Of a DNA stretch of 64,000 nucleotides, positions 1-7,944 are shown in pieces (the first letter of the stretch is position 1; each line of letters starts with the position of its first letter). This stretch comes from Shimia sp. (GTDB lineage: Bacteria > Pseudomonadota > Alphaproteobacteria > Rhodobacterales > Rhodobacteraceae), in assembly GCF_022448905.1 (NCBI RefSeq), contig NZ_JAKVCW010000009.1, positions 62,001-126,000 on the forward strand, given 5' to 3'. The translations under genes were made by a program, and so were the position numbers. The notes below the pieces were generated by a model. It made no database searches. It was not told the DNA's origin and worked only from the letters and a program-made list of their open reading frames with translations.

Positions 1-2
1 CG

Positions 3-1268
3 CTTGCCACGCCGCACGCCGTGACCCTGCTGGACCCACATTGGCCTGACGCGCTGCACCAACGTGTGCTCGCAAAACTGCCGCCTGACGCGCTGTTCTG
101 CCTCTCAAGCCAAACCGGCCTGATCGATGCCGCCAAACGTCTCGGCATCCCGGCCATCTGTGTGGACACCGACGCATTTGAGACCTTCCTTGCCGCGCCC
201 GAAGACATCCCTTTCACCGATCCGCGCGCGATTTTTATGGTCGGTTTCACCTCCGGCACCACATCTGAGCCCAAAGCCTTCGCACGCGCCCGTCACAGCT
301 GGCGCGCCTCGCTTGACGCCAGCCGCCTTGCCTTTGCCTTGACCGAGCAGAGCCACACCTTTGTGCCCGGCCCACTGTCCCACGGCATCACACTCTATGC
401 GCTCGCGGAAACCCTTGAGCTTGGCGCCACCTTTCACGCCTTGCCAAAATTTGACCTCGCCGAGGCCCACCGCGCCATGGCCCACACCCGCCGCATCGTC
501 GCCGTGCCCAGCCTGCTTGGCGCGCTCTGTCGCGATAAACCGCTAGATCAGATTGTCGAAATCACCACCGCCGGAGCCAAACTCGATCCCGCCTTGCTCG
601 AGAAAGCCCGCACCTTCTTCCCACGCGCCCGCATCCACGAGTACTACGGCGCCAGCGAACTTGGATTTGTCAGCCTCAACACCCACGGCCGCGAAAGCTC
701 TTCGGCACCAGCCTACTCAGTGGGGCGTCCCTTCCCGCATGTGGAGCTCTCCTTGCGCCAGAATGGACAAGAAGTCGCCCAAGGCGAGCCCGGAACCATC
801 TTTGTCCGCGGCGACCTGGCCATCGACGGCTACCTCTGGGGCGGCCGCAACTCCGGTTTCCGCCGCGAAGGCCCCTGGGCCACGGTCGGCGACGTTGGCA
901 AGCTGAACTACGACGGCAGCCTCAGCCTCCTGGGGCGCGAGGGCGGCATGGTCATCACCGCAGGTCACAACGTCTACCCGCAAGAAATCGAAACCGCGCT
1001 GGCCGAAATCCCCGGCATCAACGGGGCGGCTGTTTTGGGCGTCGCCCATCAATCGCGCGGGCAGGAACTGGTCGCCATCCTCAACGGCGACACGCCGCTA
1101 GACGAAATCAAATCCCAACTCGCCATCCGCCTGCCGCGCTACAAACTGCCCAGGCACTTCTACCGGCTTAGCGACTGGCCCTTGACCACCTCCGGCAAAC
1201 CCGACCGCGGTCGCCTCCTGTCGTGGCTACACAAAAAGGACCCGCGCCTTGTCCCCGCCACTGGCTGA
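3..1268 (+). CDS. AMP-dependent acyl-CoA synthetase/ligase (5' end outside window)
   Basis: This adenylate-forming enzyme would activate a carboxylic acid as acyl-AMP and then acyl-CoA. The frame is open to the window edge, so the true start lies outside; a GTG at 21 is the first start-like codon inside. Counting from that GTG, the P-loop-like motif FTSGTTSEPKA is at about 76-86, the YYGASE motif at 209-213, GDVGKL with the ribose-binding Asp near 291, the hinge GREGGMVITAG at 305-315, and the C-terminal catalytic Lys in SGKPDR at 393. All core motifs are intact. The C-terminus overlaps the thiolase by 20 bases, so the two are probably translated together. The substrate cannot be read from the sequence; a medium or short acyl chain is a guess from the thiolase partner. 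Confidence 0.85.
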   Translation, partial: LATPHAVTLLDPHWPDALHQRVLAKLPPDALFCLSSQTGLIDAAKRLGIPAICVDTDAFETFLAAPEDIPFTDPRAIFMVGFTSGTTSEPKAFARARHSWRASLDASRLAFALTEQSHTFVPGPLSHGITLYALAETLELGATFHALPKFDLAEAHRAMAHTRRIVAVPSLLGALCRDKPLDQIVEITTAGAKLDPALLEKARTFFPRARIHEYYGASELGFVSLNTHGRESSSAPAYSVGRPFPHVELSLRQNGQEVAQGEPGTIFVRGDLAIDGYLWGGRNSGFRREGPWATVGDVGKLNYDGSLSLLGREGGMVITAGHNVYPQEIETALAEIPGINGAAVLGVAHQSRGQELVAILNGDTPLDEIKSQLAIRLPRYKLPRHFYRLSDWPLTTSGKPDRGRLLSWLHKKDPRLVPATG

Positions 1269-2433
1269 CCTGCTGCCTGACGATCGCCAGCCGGTGGTCA
1301 TCGCCGCCCGCCGCAGCGCCATTGGCCGCGCTGGCGGCATGTTTGCCAGCCTTGATGTCGAAGACCTCGCCGCCCCCGTCATGATGGCCACGCTCGCGGA
1401 TGCCAACGTCACGCCAGACCAAATCGACGACGTCATCCTCGGCAACGCCGCAGGCCCCGGTGGCAACATCGCCCGCCTCTCCGCCCTGCACGCAGGCTTC
1501 CCCACATCCATCCCAGGCGTCACCGTCGACCGCCAATGTGGCTCCGGCCTGGAAGCGGTGATGATGGCCTGCCACCTGATCATGGCCGGCGCGGGCACCA
1601 CCTACCTCGCAGGCGGGGTCGAAAGCCAATCCCGCGCGCCCCTACGCGCCCTACCCGCGAGCGGCACTCTGCCGGAACACAGCTACACCCGCGCCCGCTT
1701 CTCTCCCGAAGCCATCGGCGACCCGGAAATGGGCGCCGCCGCTGACACGGTTGCCCACCAGTTCAACATCTCCCGAGAGCGCCAAGACGCCTTCGCCTTG
1801 CGCTCCCAACAGCGCGCCGCGCAAGCCCAAGACGCAGGTGCCTTTGACGCCGAAATTGTCCCTATCGCTGGCCACGCCACCGACGAGTGCATCCGCGACA
1901 CGATGACAGCCGAGCGTCTCGCCCGCCTACGTCCGGCCTTTAGCACAGATGGCACCGTCACCGTCGGCAACGCCTGCCCTCTCAACGACGGCGCCGCCAC
2001 CGTACTTGTCACGACAGCCCAAAACGCCCGCGCCCTCGGCCACGCCAAAGCCCTCGCCTACCTCGGCGGCGCCTCCGCGGGTGTGGACCCCAATGTCCTC
2101 GGCATTGGCCCCGTCGCCAGCACGCAAAAGCTCCTACGCCAAAACCCAAGCCTATCGCTCAACGATCTCACGCACCTCGAATTCAACGAAGCTTTTGCAT
2201 CCCAAGTCCTCGCCAGCCTCCACGCTCTGGCCATCGACGAAAGCCTACCCAACCAGCAAGGCGGTGCCATCGCCCTCGGCCACCCTTTCGGCGCTTCCGG
2301 CACCATCCTCGTCACCCGCCTCTTCAGCCAACTCATCCGCCAAAACGCCACTGAAAACGCCCTCGCCATGGCCATGATCGGCATCGGCGGCGGCCAAGGC
2401 CTCACCGCAGCCTTCTCCCCCATAACCCTCTGA
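1249..2433 (+). CDS. Thiolase family protein (acetyl-CoA acyltransferase), second catalytic Cys replaced
   Basis: A 394-residue thiolase starting from TTG inside the end of the ligase gene. The nucleophilic Cys97 sits in VDRQCGSGLEA, the NEAF motif is at 313-316, and GHPFGASG with the active His is at 344-351. The C-terminal loop, normally MCIGGG with the Cys that acts as acid/base, reads MIGIGGGQG here, putting Gly378 where that Cys belongs. Thiolases use the first Cys for acyl transfer and the second to activate CoA or the acetyl carbanion, so the enzyme may be slow, altered in chemistry or specialised. Overlap with the upstream CoA ligase suggests they act on the same acyl-CoA. A downstream start codon is possible, as TTG is a weak choice. 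Confidence 0.85.
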   Translation: MSPPLADLLPDDRQPVVIAARRSAIGRAGGMFASLDVEDLAAPVMMATLADANVTPDQIDDVILGNAAGPGGNIARLSALHAGFPTSIPGVTVDRQCGSGLEAVMMACHLIMAGAGTTYLAGGVESQSRAPLRALPASGTLPEHSYTRARFSPEAIGDPEMGAAADTVAHQFNISRERQDAFALRSQQRAAQAQDAGAFDAEIVPIAGHATDECIRDTMTAERLARLRPAFSTDGTVTVGNACPLNDGAATVLVTTAQNARALGHAKALAYLGGASAGVDPNVLGIGPVASTQKLLRQNPSLSLNDLTHLEFNEAFASQVLASLHALAIDESLPNQQGGAIALGHPFGASGTILVTRLFSQLIRQNATENALAMAMIGIGGGQGLTAAFSPITL

Positions 2434-2490
2434 ACGGCTTGAGCCCACAACGGCTCATTGCCATAGTCCTCCCAACACAAAGGACATCTT

Positions 2491-3492
2491 ATGGCCAATT
2501 CCCTCATCACCTCCGAAGTCCCTTTTGACCAAGACGGCAAACACACCGGCTTCCTGCGTGTGCCGCATTCGGTGACCTCCTCCGCCTACGGCTGGCTCCC
2601 GATCCCGATCTGCGTGATCCAAAACGGCACTGGCCCGACGCTACTCATTTCCGCAGGCAACCACGGCGACGAATACGAAGGCCAGATCGCCGTCACAAAA
2701 CTGATCCAGAGCCTTGAAGAAAAAGACATCCAAGGTCGCCTGATCCTGCTCCCCACGGCCAATGCCCCCGCCGCCGAGGCCGGCACCCGCACCTCCCCCA
2801 TCGACAACGGCAACCTCAACCGGTCCTTCCCAGGTGACCCAGCAGGCACACCCACCCAAATGATCGCGCACTACGTCGAAGAGGTCTTGCTGCCCATGTG
2901 TGACTACACCGTCGACCTGCACTCCGGCGGCACCTCGCTGCACTACCCCGCCACCCTCTTGCGCGGCCCCGCCCACACTCCCGAAGAAGAAGCCGGTCTC
3001 AACCTGCTCTCGGACGCATTTGACCTGCCTTACGCATGGGTCTTCACCGGCGGCGGCGGCAAATCCTCCACCGCACGCACCGCCATGGGCGCAGCTAACC
3101 GCAAAGGCGTGATCAACGTCATGGCCGAACTTGGCGGCGGCGGCACCATCACACCCGACATCTTGGCAGACACCGAACGCGGCCTGCAACGTATCCTGCA
3201 CGCACTCCAAATGCTCCCCGCCTATGAACCAGGCGCCCCACGCGGCACCCGCGCGCTAAACGCCCAATGCTCTGTCTTTGCCTATGACAGCGGCCTGTTG
3301 GAACTCCTCAAAGACATCGGCAATCCGGTCACAAAAGGCGACACTATCGCCCTGATCCACGACCCCGCCACCCCCTGGCGCGCGCCAATCCCCGTGACCT
3401 CGCCTTACGAAGGCATCGTCCTGGCCAAACGCCACCTGACCCAAGTCAAACGCGGCGACGCCGTTGTGCAAATCGCACAAGACGCGTCTTAG
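2491..3492 (+). CDS. AstE/AspA family zinc deacylase (succinylglutamate desuccinylase/aspartoacylase type; DoeB/EutE-like)
   Basis: A 333-residue M14-like zinc hydrolase that removes an acyl group from an N-acyl amino acid or related amide. Zinc ligands are visible as His58 and Glu61 in GNHGDEYEG and His144 in DLHSGG; the substrate-binding segment NLNRSFPG is at 108-115. The C-terminal third looks like the beta-rich domain of this family. The length and the GNHGDEYEG motif resemble the N-acetyl-diaminobutyrate deacetylase of ectoine breakdown (DoeB/EutE), but the other ectoine genes are not in the window, so the substrate is uncertain. It follows the thiolase after 57 bases with an AAAGGA ribosome site and is probably in the same transcript. 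Confidence 0.8.
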   Translation: MANSLITSEVPFDQDGKHTGFLRVPHSVTSSAYGWLPIPICVIQNGTGPTLLISAGNHGDEYEGQIAVTKLIQSLEEKDIQGRLILLPTANAPAAEAGTRTSPIDNGNLNRSFPGDPAGTPTQMIAHYVEEVLLPMCDYTVDLHSGGTSLHYPATLLRGPAHTPEEEAGLNLLSDAFDLPYAWVFTGGGGKSSTARTAMGAANRKGVINVMAELGGGGTITPDILADTERGLQRILHALQMLPAYEPGAPRGTRALNAQCSVFAYDSGLLELLKDIGNPVTKGDTIALIHDPATPWRAPIPVTSPYEGIVLAKRHLTQVKRGDAVVQIAQDAS

Positions 3493-3506
3493 TTCGCTTT
3501 CTCATT

Positions 3507-3558
3507 CCCCAAATATCTCGGGGAGGAGGCGCAGCGCGCCGGAGGGGCTGGCCCCTCA
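3507..3558. repeat. GC-rich intergenic hairpin element between convergent genes
   Basis: The tail of the deacylase gene is followed by CCCC-aaatatctc-GGGG (3507-3523) and then the perfect inverted repeat AGGGGC-tg-GCCCCT (3543-3556). I recognise the CCCAAATAT...GGGG start as a kind of short intergenic element that recurs in Rhodobacterales genomes; this is memory-based, not searched. It may end transcription of the plus-strand unit, although there is no T-tract. Confidence 0.4.
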
Positions 3559-3573
3559 TTCCAACATCGCCAC

Positions 3574-3604
3574 AAACAAAAACGAGGCCGCCCCTGCGAC
3601 CCCG
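3574..3604 (-). terminator. Rho-independent terminator of ilvD
   Basis: Read on the minus strand, nine bases (3604-3596) pair with nine bases (3591-3583) around the loop AGGG, with two G-U pairs, followed by TTTTTGTTT (3582-3574). It lies 27 bases past the ilvD stop codon. Confidence 0.75.
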
Positions 3605-3630
3605 TCTTAATCTCATACCAAGCGACTGGC

Positions 3631-5484
3631 TTATTCGTCGTCTTCGTCCAGCATCCGCACCGCGCCTAGCGAGGCGTTGGACACATGCGCCGCATAGACT
3701 TTCAGCGCTTTGGACACCGCCCGCGGCCGCCCTTCGGCTTTCCAGAACTTCTTATCCGCCTGCGGGTGGTTGTCACGCCGGCGCTGAAGCTCTTCGTCAC
3801 TCACATCCAGATGAATGGTCCGGTTTGGCACGGAGATTTTGATCTTGTCGCCATCTTCCACCAGACCAATCACACCTTTCTCAGCCGCTTCCGGCGAGGC
3901 GTGGCCAATCGACAAACCCGCGGTCCCGCCAGAGAACCGCCCATCGGTCAGCAGCGCACAGGTGGTGTCGAGCTTCTTGGATTTCAGATAAGCGGTTGGG
4001 TAGAGCATCTCCTGCATGCCCGGCCCGCCCTTGGGGCCTTCATAGCGGATCACCACCACAGAATAGGGTTTCACCTCATTCTGCAGAATGCCGTGCATCG
4101 CGTCTTCCATGCTCTCAAACACCTTCGCGGTGCCCTCGAACTCATACATCTCTTTGATCACACCGGCGGTTTTCAGGATGCAACCCTGCTCCGCGATGTT
4201 GCCAAACAGCACGCACAGGCCACCTTCCTGGGAATAGGCATTCGCGAAGTCGCGCACGCAGCCGTCTTCAATATCCAGATCCAGCTCAGTATACATCCGT
4301 GACTGGCTAAAGGCCTGCGTCGTGCGCACACCTCCCGGCGCCGCAATGAACAGATCGCGCGCTTCATTGCCAGCGCTCTCGCGGCGCACATCCCACTTGT
4401 CGATGAATTCACCCATGGTGCGCTCATGCACGGTCGCGCAATCGCGGTGGATTTTGCCTTCGCGTTCCAGCTCGCCCATGATCCGCGCAATCCCGCCAGC
4501 GCGGTGCACATCTTCCATGTGGTACTTCGGTGTTGAAGGCGCCACTTTGCTCAAGTGCGGAATCTCACGGCTCAGACGGTCCATGTCGGCCATGGTGAAA
4601 TTCACGCCACCCTCATGGGCAATCGCAAGCAGGTGCAGAACGGTGTTCGTGGAGCCACCCATGGCAATATCGAGCGCCATCGCGTTTTCAAAGGCTTTGA
4701 AGGTCGCAATGCCACGCGGCAGTGCGGTCTCATCACCCTCTTTGTACCAGCGCTCACACAGCTCAATGATCTTGTGACCGGCTTCTTCAAACAGCCCACG
4801 ACGCTTAGAGTGTGTCGCCAACAGCGAACCGTTGCCCGGCAGCGCCAGACCCAGCGCTTCCGCCAGACAGTTCATCGAGTTTGCAGTGAACATCCCGGAA
4901 CAAGAGCCACAGGTTGGACACGCAGACCGTTCCAGCTTGTCCACTTCCTCCTGGCTGCGGTCTTCATCGGTCGCGCCGACAATGGCGGTCACCAGGTCCG
5001 CCTTGTGCTCCCCGTCCTTCAGGATCACCTTACCGGCTTCCATCGGGCCACCGGACACAAAGATCGCCGGAATGTTCAGGCGCATCGCCGCCATCAACAT
5101 GCCGGGTGTGATCTTGTCACAGTTGGAAATACACACCAACGCGTCCGCACAATGCGCGTTCGCCATATACTCCACCGAGTCGGCAATCACTTCGCGCGAC
5201 GGCAGCGAATAGAGCATCCCATCGTGGCCCATGGCAATGCCATCATCCACCGCAATGGTGTTCATCTCTTTGGCCACACCACCGGCTTTCTCAATCTCAC
5301 GCGCCACCAACTGGCCCATGTCTTTGAGGTGCACGTGACCGGGCACAAACTCGGTGAAGGAGTTGACCACCGCCACAATCGGCTTGCCAAAGTCCTCGGT
5401 TTTCATACCTGTCGCACGCCATAGCGCACGGGCGGCGGCCATACGGCGGCCGAAGGTCGAGGTTTTGGAACGAAGATCAGGCAT
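3631..5484 (-). CDS. ilvD: Dihydroxy-acid dehydratase
   Basis: IlvD converts 2,3-dihydroxy-isovalerate and its methyl homologue to the 2-keto acids, the third shared step of valine, isoleucine and leucine synthesis. At 617 residues it matches the enterobacterial enzyme almost exactly in length and N-terminal sequence ([10 protein letters not shown]...). Iron-sulfur cluster cysteines are Cys122 in NCDKITPG and Cys195 in the CPTCGSCSG stretch. The frame is open 30 codons further upstream, but homology starts at the ATG at 5484, preceded by GGAG. The gene is alone on its strand, with 180 bases before the next minus-strand gene and its own terminator. No leader peptide with branched-chain codons was obvious upstream. 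Confidence 0.95.
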   Translation of the reverse strand: MPDLRSKTSTFGRRMAAARALWRATGMKTEDFGKPIVAVVNSFTEFVPGHVHLKDMGQLVAREIEKAGGVAKEMNTIAVDDGIAMGHDGMLYSLPSREVIADSVEYMANAHCADALVCISNCDKITPGMLMAAMRLNIPAIFVSGGPMEAGKVILKDGEHKADLVTAIVGATDEDRSQEEVDKLERSACPTCGSCSGMFTANSMNCLAEALGLALPGNGSLLATHSKRRGLFEEAGHKIIELCERWYKEGDETALPRGIATFKAFENAMALDIAMGGSTNTVLHLLAIAHEGGVNFTMADMDRLSREIPHLSKVAPSTPKYHMEDVHRAGGIARIMGELEREGKIHRDCATVHERTMGEFIDKWDVRRESAGNEARDLFIAAPGGVRTTQAFSQSRMYTELDLDIEDGCVRDFANAYSQEGGLCVLFGNIAEQGCILKTAGVIKEMYEFEGTAKVFESMEDAMHGILQNEVKPYSVVVIRYEGPKGGPGMQEMLYPTAYLKSKKLDTTCALLTDGRFSGGTAGLSIGHASPEAAEKGVIGLVEDGDKIKISVPNRTIHLDVSDEELQRRRDNHPQADKKFWKAEGRPRAVSKALKVYAAHVSNASLGAVRMLDEDDE

Positions 5485-5664
5485 CTTATGCACTCCTGCG
5501 GATGGCTTGGGCGCCCCATCGCGCCGCTTGCGTGTCTGGACAGAACGGGTGCCATCCAAAAGAGGGGAATGCAAGAGAGTCCGGAAAGAATGTTACTCAA
5601 AATCGCGCGCAAAGCTTCCACAAAGAACGATGCCTGTGTCTTGGGCGCAATCCGCCGGACAAAA

Positions 5665-5988
5665 TCACCCCAATGCCACCGCCTGCGCGAGAAAACCCGC
5701 ACAGCCCTTCGCCTCGATGTCCGCCACACTGCGCAGTTTCAGATGCCGCCGCGCCTTGCCACCGCCTTCAAGCATTCCATCTGGATCGCTCAACCGCGCC
5801 CCATGAGAGAACTCAAAGGACACATGCGGCTTGTAGCCGAAATATCCCCCTACCGCGGTGGCTGCGACACCGGCCTCGCGCTCCAACATCTGCCCGCCAT
5901 ACATGCGGCGCCCGTGAAGCTCTGGCGCCACTTCGGCCACCATTTCCTCCAAGGCGTCTATGATGGCAGCTTGCGTGGTCCCGTCCAT
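5665..5988 (-). CDS. DUF1801 family protein
   Basis: A 107-residue protein with the DUF1801 (YdhG-like) pattern: an N-terminal helix, the core with GGYFGYKPHVSFEF, and the C-terminal segment HLKLRSVADIEAKG. These small alpha/beta proteins have no settled function; some relatives are suggested iron chaperones. It starts one base after the VOC gene stop codon, so the two are translationally coupled. DUF1801, VOC and AraC genes often travel together, which suggests a shared stress or metabolite response. Confidence 0.75.
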   Translation of the reverse strand: MDGTTQAAIIDALEEMVAEVAPELHGRRMYGGQMLEREAGVAATAVGGYFGYKPHVSFEFSHGARLSDPDGMLEGGGKARRHLKLRSVADIEAKGCAGFLAQAVALG

Positions 5989-5989
5989 C

Positions 5990-6385
5990 TCAGCCCTCCA
6001 GTTTCATCGGCGTGGCAATTTCCACCAAACAGCCGTTGAGATCCCGCACATAGGAAATCGTCTGCCCCCAAGGCACCTCATGCGGCTTGCTCACTGGTGA
6101 ACACCCCGCCGCCAGCGCCTTCTCAAATGCCGCAGGTACGTCCTCAGTGATAAAGCAAATCTCCCACCCCGCCGGAATGGCACTCTTCTCATTGGGCGCA
6201 AAGGCCAAGCCATCCAGCTCAATCACCTCCTCGGCGGAAAACGACAGCACCGTGTCCCCGGTCTCCATCTCCGCATAAAGCGTGCTTTCATGCATAAACC
6301 GCTGGGTCAGGCCAAAGGCCGTCTCATAAAACACCACCGTCTCCGGCACGTTCTTCACATAAATAATTGTGTATCCAAGCTTCAT
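5990..6385 (-). CDS. VOC family protein (glyoxalase/bleomycin-resistance fold)
   Basis: A 131-residue protein with the paired beta-alpha-beta-beta-beta modules of the vicinal oxygen chelate fold: MKLGYTIIYVKNVPETVVFY at the N-terminus and SYVRDLNGCLVEIATP at the C-terminus. The acidic C-terminal ligand of metal-dependent members (E in LVEIATP) is present. A GTG at 6394 is also in frame, but the ATG at 6385 has GAGG at good spacing. Members include isomerases, dioxygenases and resistance proteins; the substrate cannot be told. Co-transcribed with the DUF1801 gene and with the AraC regulator upstream. Confidence 0.8.
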   Translation of the reverse strand: MKLGYTIIYVKNVPETVVFYETAFGLTQRFMHESTLYAEMETGDTVLSFSAEEVIELDGLAFAPNEKSAIPAGWEICFITEDVPAAFEKALAAGCSPVSKPHEVPWGQTISYVRDLNGCLVEIATPMKLEG

Positions 6386-6430
6386 ATCAAACACCTCACA
6401 TTGGTTGGCCTAGACCTAAGCCCCCCAACA

Positions 6431-7255
6431 TCAATGCGCTTGAAGAAATCGGACATCGCCTTCTTGAGCCGCGCGGTTTCCCCACAGACCGCCGGACACA
6501 TCCGGCCGGATCAAGCCCTCGGGAATGGCTGACGGCACAAACCCGCCAAACCGCCGCATGGCCCGCGTCATATGCGCCTGATCCGCATAGCCCGCCTCAA
6601 ACGCCGCGTCCGACAGCGACCCGCCTGCCTCACACACCAAGCGCAACGCCCGATGAAACTGTACCAACGATGCGTAGGTTTTCACCGAAAGCCCCACCGT
6701 GCCTGCAAACATCCGGTTCAAATGCCGCGTCGAGCACCCTGCTCGCGCCGCCAGCTCCGTCACAGAAAACCGCCCGCCCGTCAGGTGCAATCGACGCACG
6801 GTCTCCCCCACTCGATACCCCTCCGGCGACAAGGGCCTACCTTCCACAAAACGCACTAAAGCTTGTCGCAAGTCCTTTGCCGATACGCCTGCCACGCAAA
6901 GCCCCGCCGGTTCCGGCACCAATGCCTCCGCCTCATCCTCCAAGGCCACCTGATTTTTCGCGTGCGCCAAAGCGTCGCCCCAAAGCACACCGCCCCGCTC
7001 CGGACGCAACCGCACGCCAATCCACCGATCCCCGGCCTCAAATTCCACCCAATAAGGCTGCGTCGCAGGTCCGGTCACCACCAACCGTGGCACCACGGTT
7101 GGGTCCGCATTAAACCGTACAATCACATCACAGCGCCCATCCGGCAGGATCAAACTGCGCCCTGCGCGCGGCTCCTCATGGCGCCACACCGCCTCCATGC
7201 TGCGCGCCTGTTGCGGCGTATACACCCGCTCCTGATACCCATCTGGTAGACGCAC
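6431..7255 (-). CDS. AraC family transcriptional regulator
   Basis: A 274-residue regulator with a non-cupin N-terminal ligand region (LILPDGRCDVIVRF is typical of the DUF6597 group) and a C-terminal double helix-turn-helix at about 160-250, with FSVTELAARAGCSTRHLNRM as the first helix pair and DAAFEAGYADQAHMTRAMRR as the second. Start is GTG at 7255 with GAGGA six bases upstream. It begins nine bases after the PAS-LuxR gene ends and precedes VOC and DUF1801, so it probably regulates this small unit. Confidence 0.85.
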   Translation of the reverse strand: MRLPDGYQERVYTPQQARSMEAVWRHEEPRAGRSLILPDGRCDVIVRFNADPTVVPRLVVTGPATQPYWVEFEAGDRWIGVRLRPERGGVLWGDALAHAKNQVALEDEAEALVPEPAGLCVAGVSAKDLRQALVRFVEGRPLSPEGYRVGETVRRLHLTGGRFSVTELAARAGCSTRHLNRMFAGTVGLSVKTYASLVQFHRALRLVCEAGGSLSDAAFEAGYADQAHMTRAMRRFGGFVPSAIPEGLIRPDVSGGLWGNRAAQEGDVRFLQAH

Positions 7256-7264
7256 GCTAAATCC

Positions 7265-7798
7265 TCATCCAATCGTCAACCGCGCCAACAGCTCGGTGGC
7301 ATTCTTCACTTGGAACCGTTTGTGCAGCCGTGCGCGCACATCCTCAATGGTCCGTGGCGACATCCCCAACTCGCGCGCAATCTCCTTGCTGGTCAGCCCG
7401 CGCCCCAAGCCGCCCACCACCTGCCGCTCCCGCGCCGTAAGCGACACCGGCGGCCCTTCGTGAATGGCGGCAAATGTCATCACCAGCCGCGCCAGTGGAT
7501 CATCCGGCGTCAGCGTCTGCGCACGAAATCGGCACCATACCTGCCCGCCATCCCGCCGCCGCACCATGCGCTCATCACTATAGGCGTGGTCCTGCATCAA
7601 CGGTTTCAACCCAATGTCCCGCACCTGCTCAAACTCTTCTGTGCTGTCATACAGCAGGCGAAAGGACTGCCCCACCAAGGCCTCTTTCTCATAGCCCACC
7701 AACCGCGCAAACCCCTGATTGCATGCGCGAATAACCCGCTGTTCAGCCATTACAATGCCCACAGGCGCGGCCTCAAACGCAAGCTGATCCCAATCCAT
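7265..7798 (-). CDS. PAS-LuxR (GerE-type) transcriptional regulator
   Basis: A 177-residue regulator made of one PAS sensor domain (about 1-115, with CNQGFARLVGYEKEALVGQS) and a LuxR-type helix-turn-helix (about 118-175, with LTARERQVVGGLGRGLTSKE and RTIEDVRARLHKRF). There is no receiver or autoinducer domain, so it likely senses a small ligand, cofactor or redox state. It lies head to head with the M20 deacylase operon; a perfect palindrome at 7822-7839 lies 24 bases from its start codon. It could therefore control itself and the catabolic operon. Confidence 0.85.
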   Translation of the reverse strand: MDWDQLAFEAAPVGIVMAEQRVIRACNQGFARLVGYEKEALVGQSFRLLYDSTEEFEQVRDIGLKPLMQDHAYSDERMVRRRDGGQVWCRFRAQTLTPDDPLARLVMTFAAIHEGPPVSLTARERQVVGGLGRGLTSKEIARELGMSPRTIEDVRARLHKRFQVKNATELLARLTIG

Positions 7799-7811
7799 TT
7801 ACGTCCCCCTA

Positions 7812-7839
7812 ACCGTAATCCTACGGTATTGATACCGTA
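7812..7839. promoter_or_regulatory. Palindromic operator candidate between PAS-LuxR gene and M20 operon
   Basis: TACGGTAT-tg-ATACCGTA (7822-7839) is a perfect inverted repeat with 8-base arms. The left arm is also part of a second overlapping repeat, ACCGTA-atcc-TACGGT (7812-7827). The arrangement fits binding by a dimeric LuxR-type protein. Confidence 0.6.
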
Positions 7840-7944
7840 ACCGCCTCCGCGCCACTCTGACCACACCTGTGTCCGCACGATTTGCAAAAACGTTCCGTCG
7901 CAGGCCCCACAAAAACCGCCGCACTGCGCAAGAGGCCCGCCACT

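Noticed and set aside
4555-5424. A 289-codon plus-strand open frame inside ilvD
   Set aside because: Arg/His-rich antisense shadow; ilvD is complete on the other strand.
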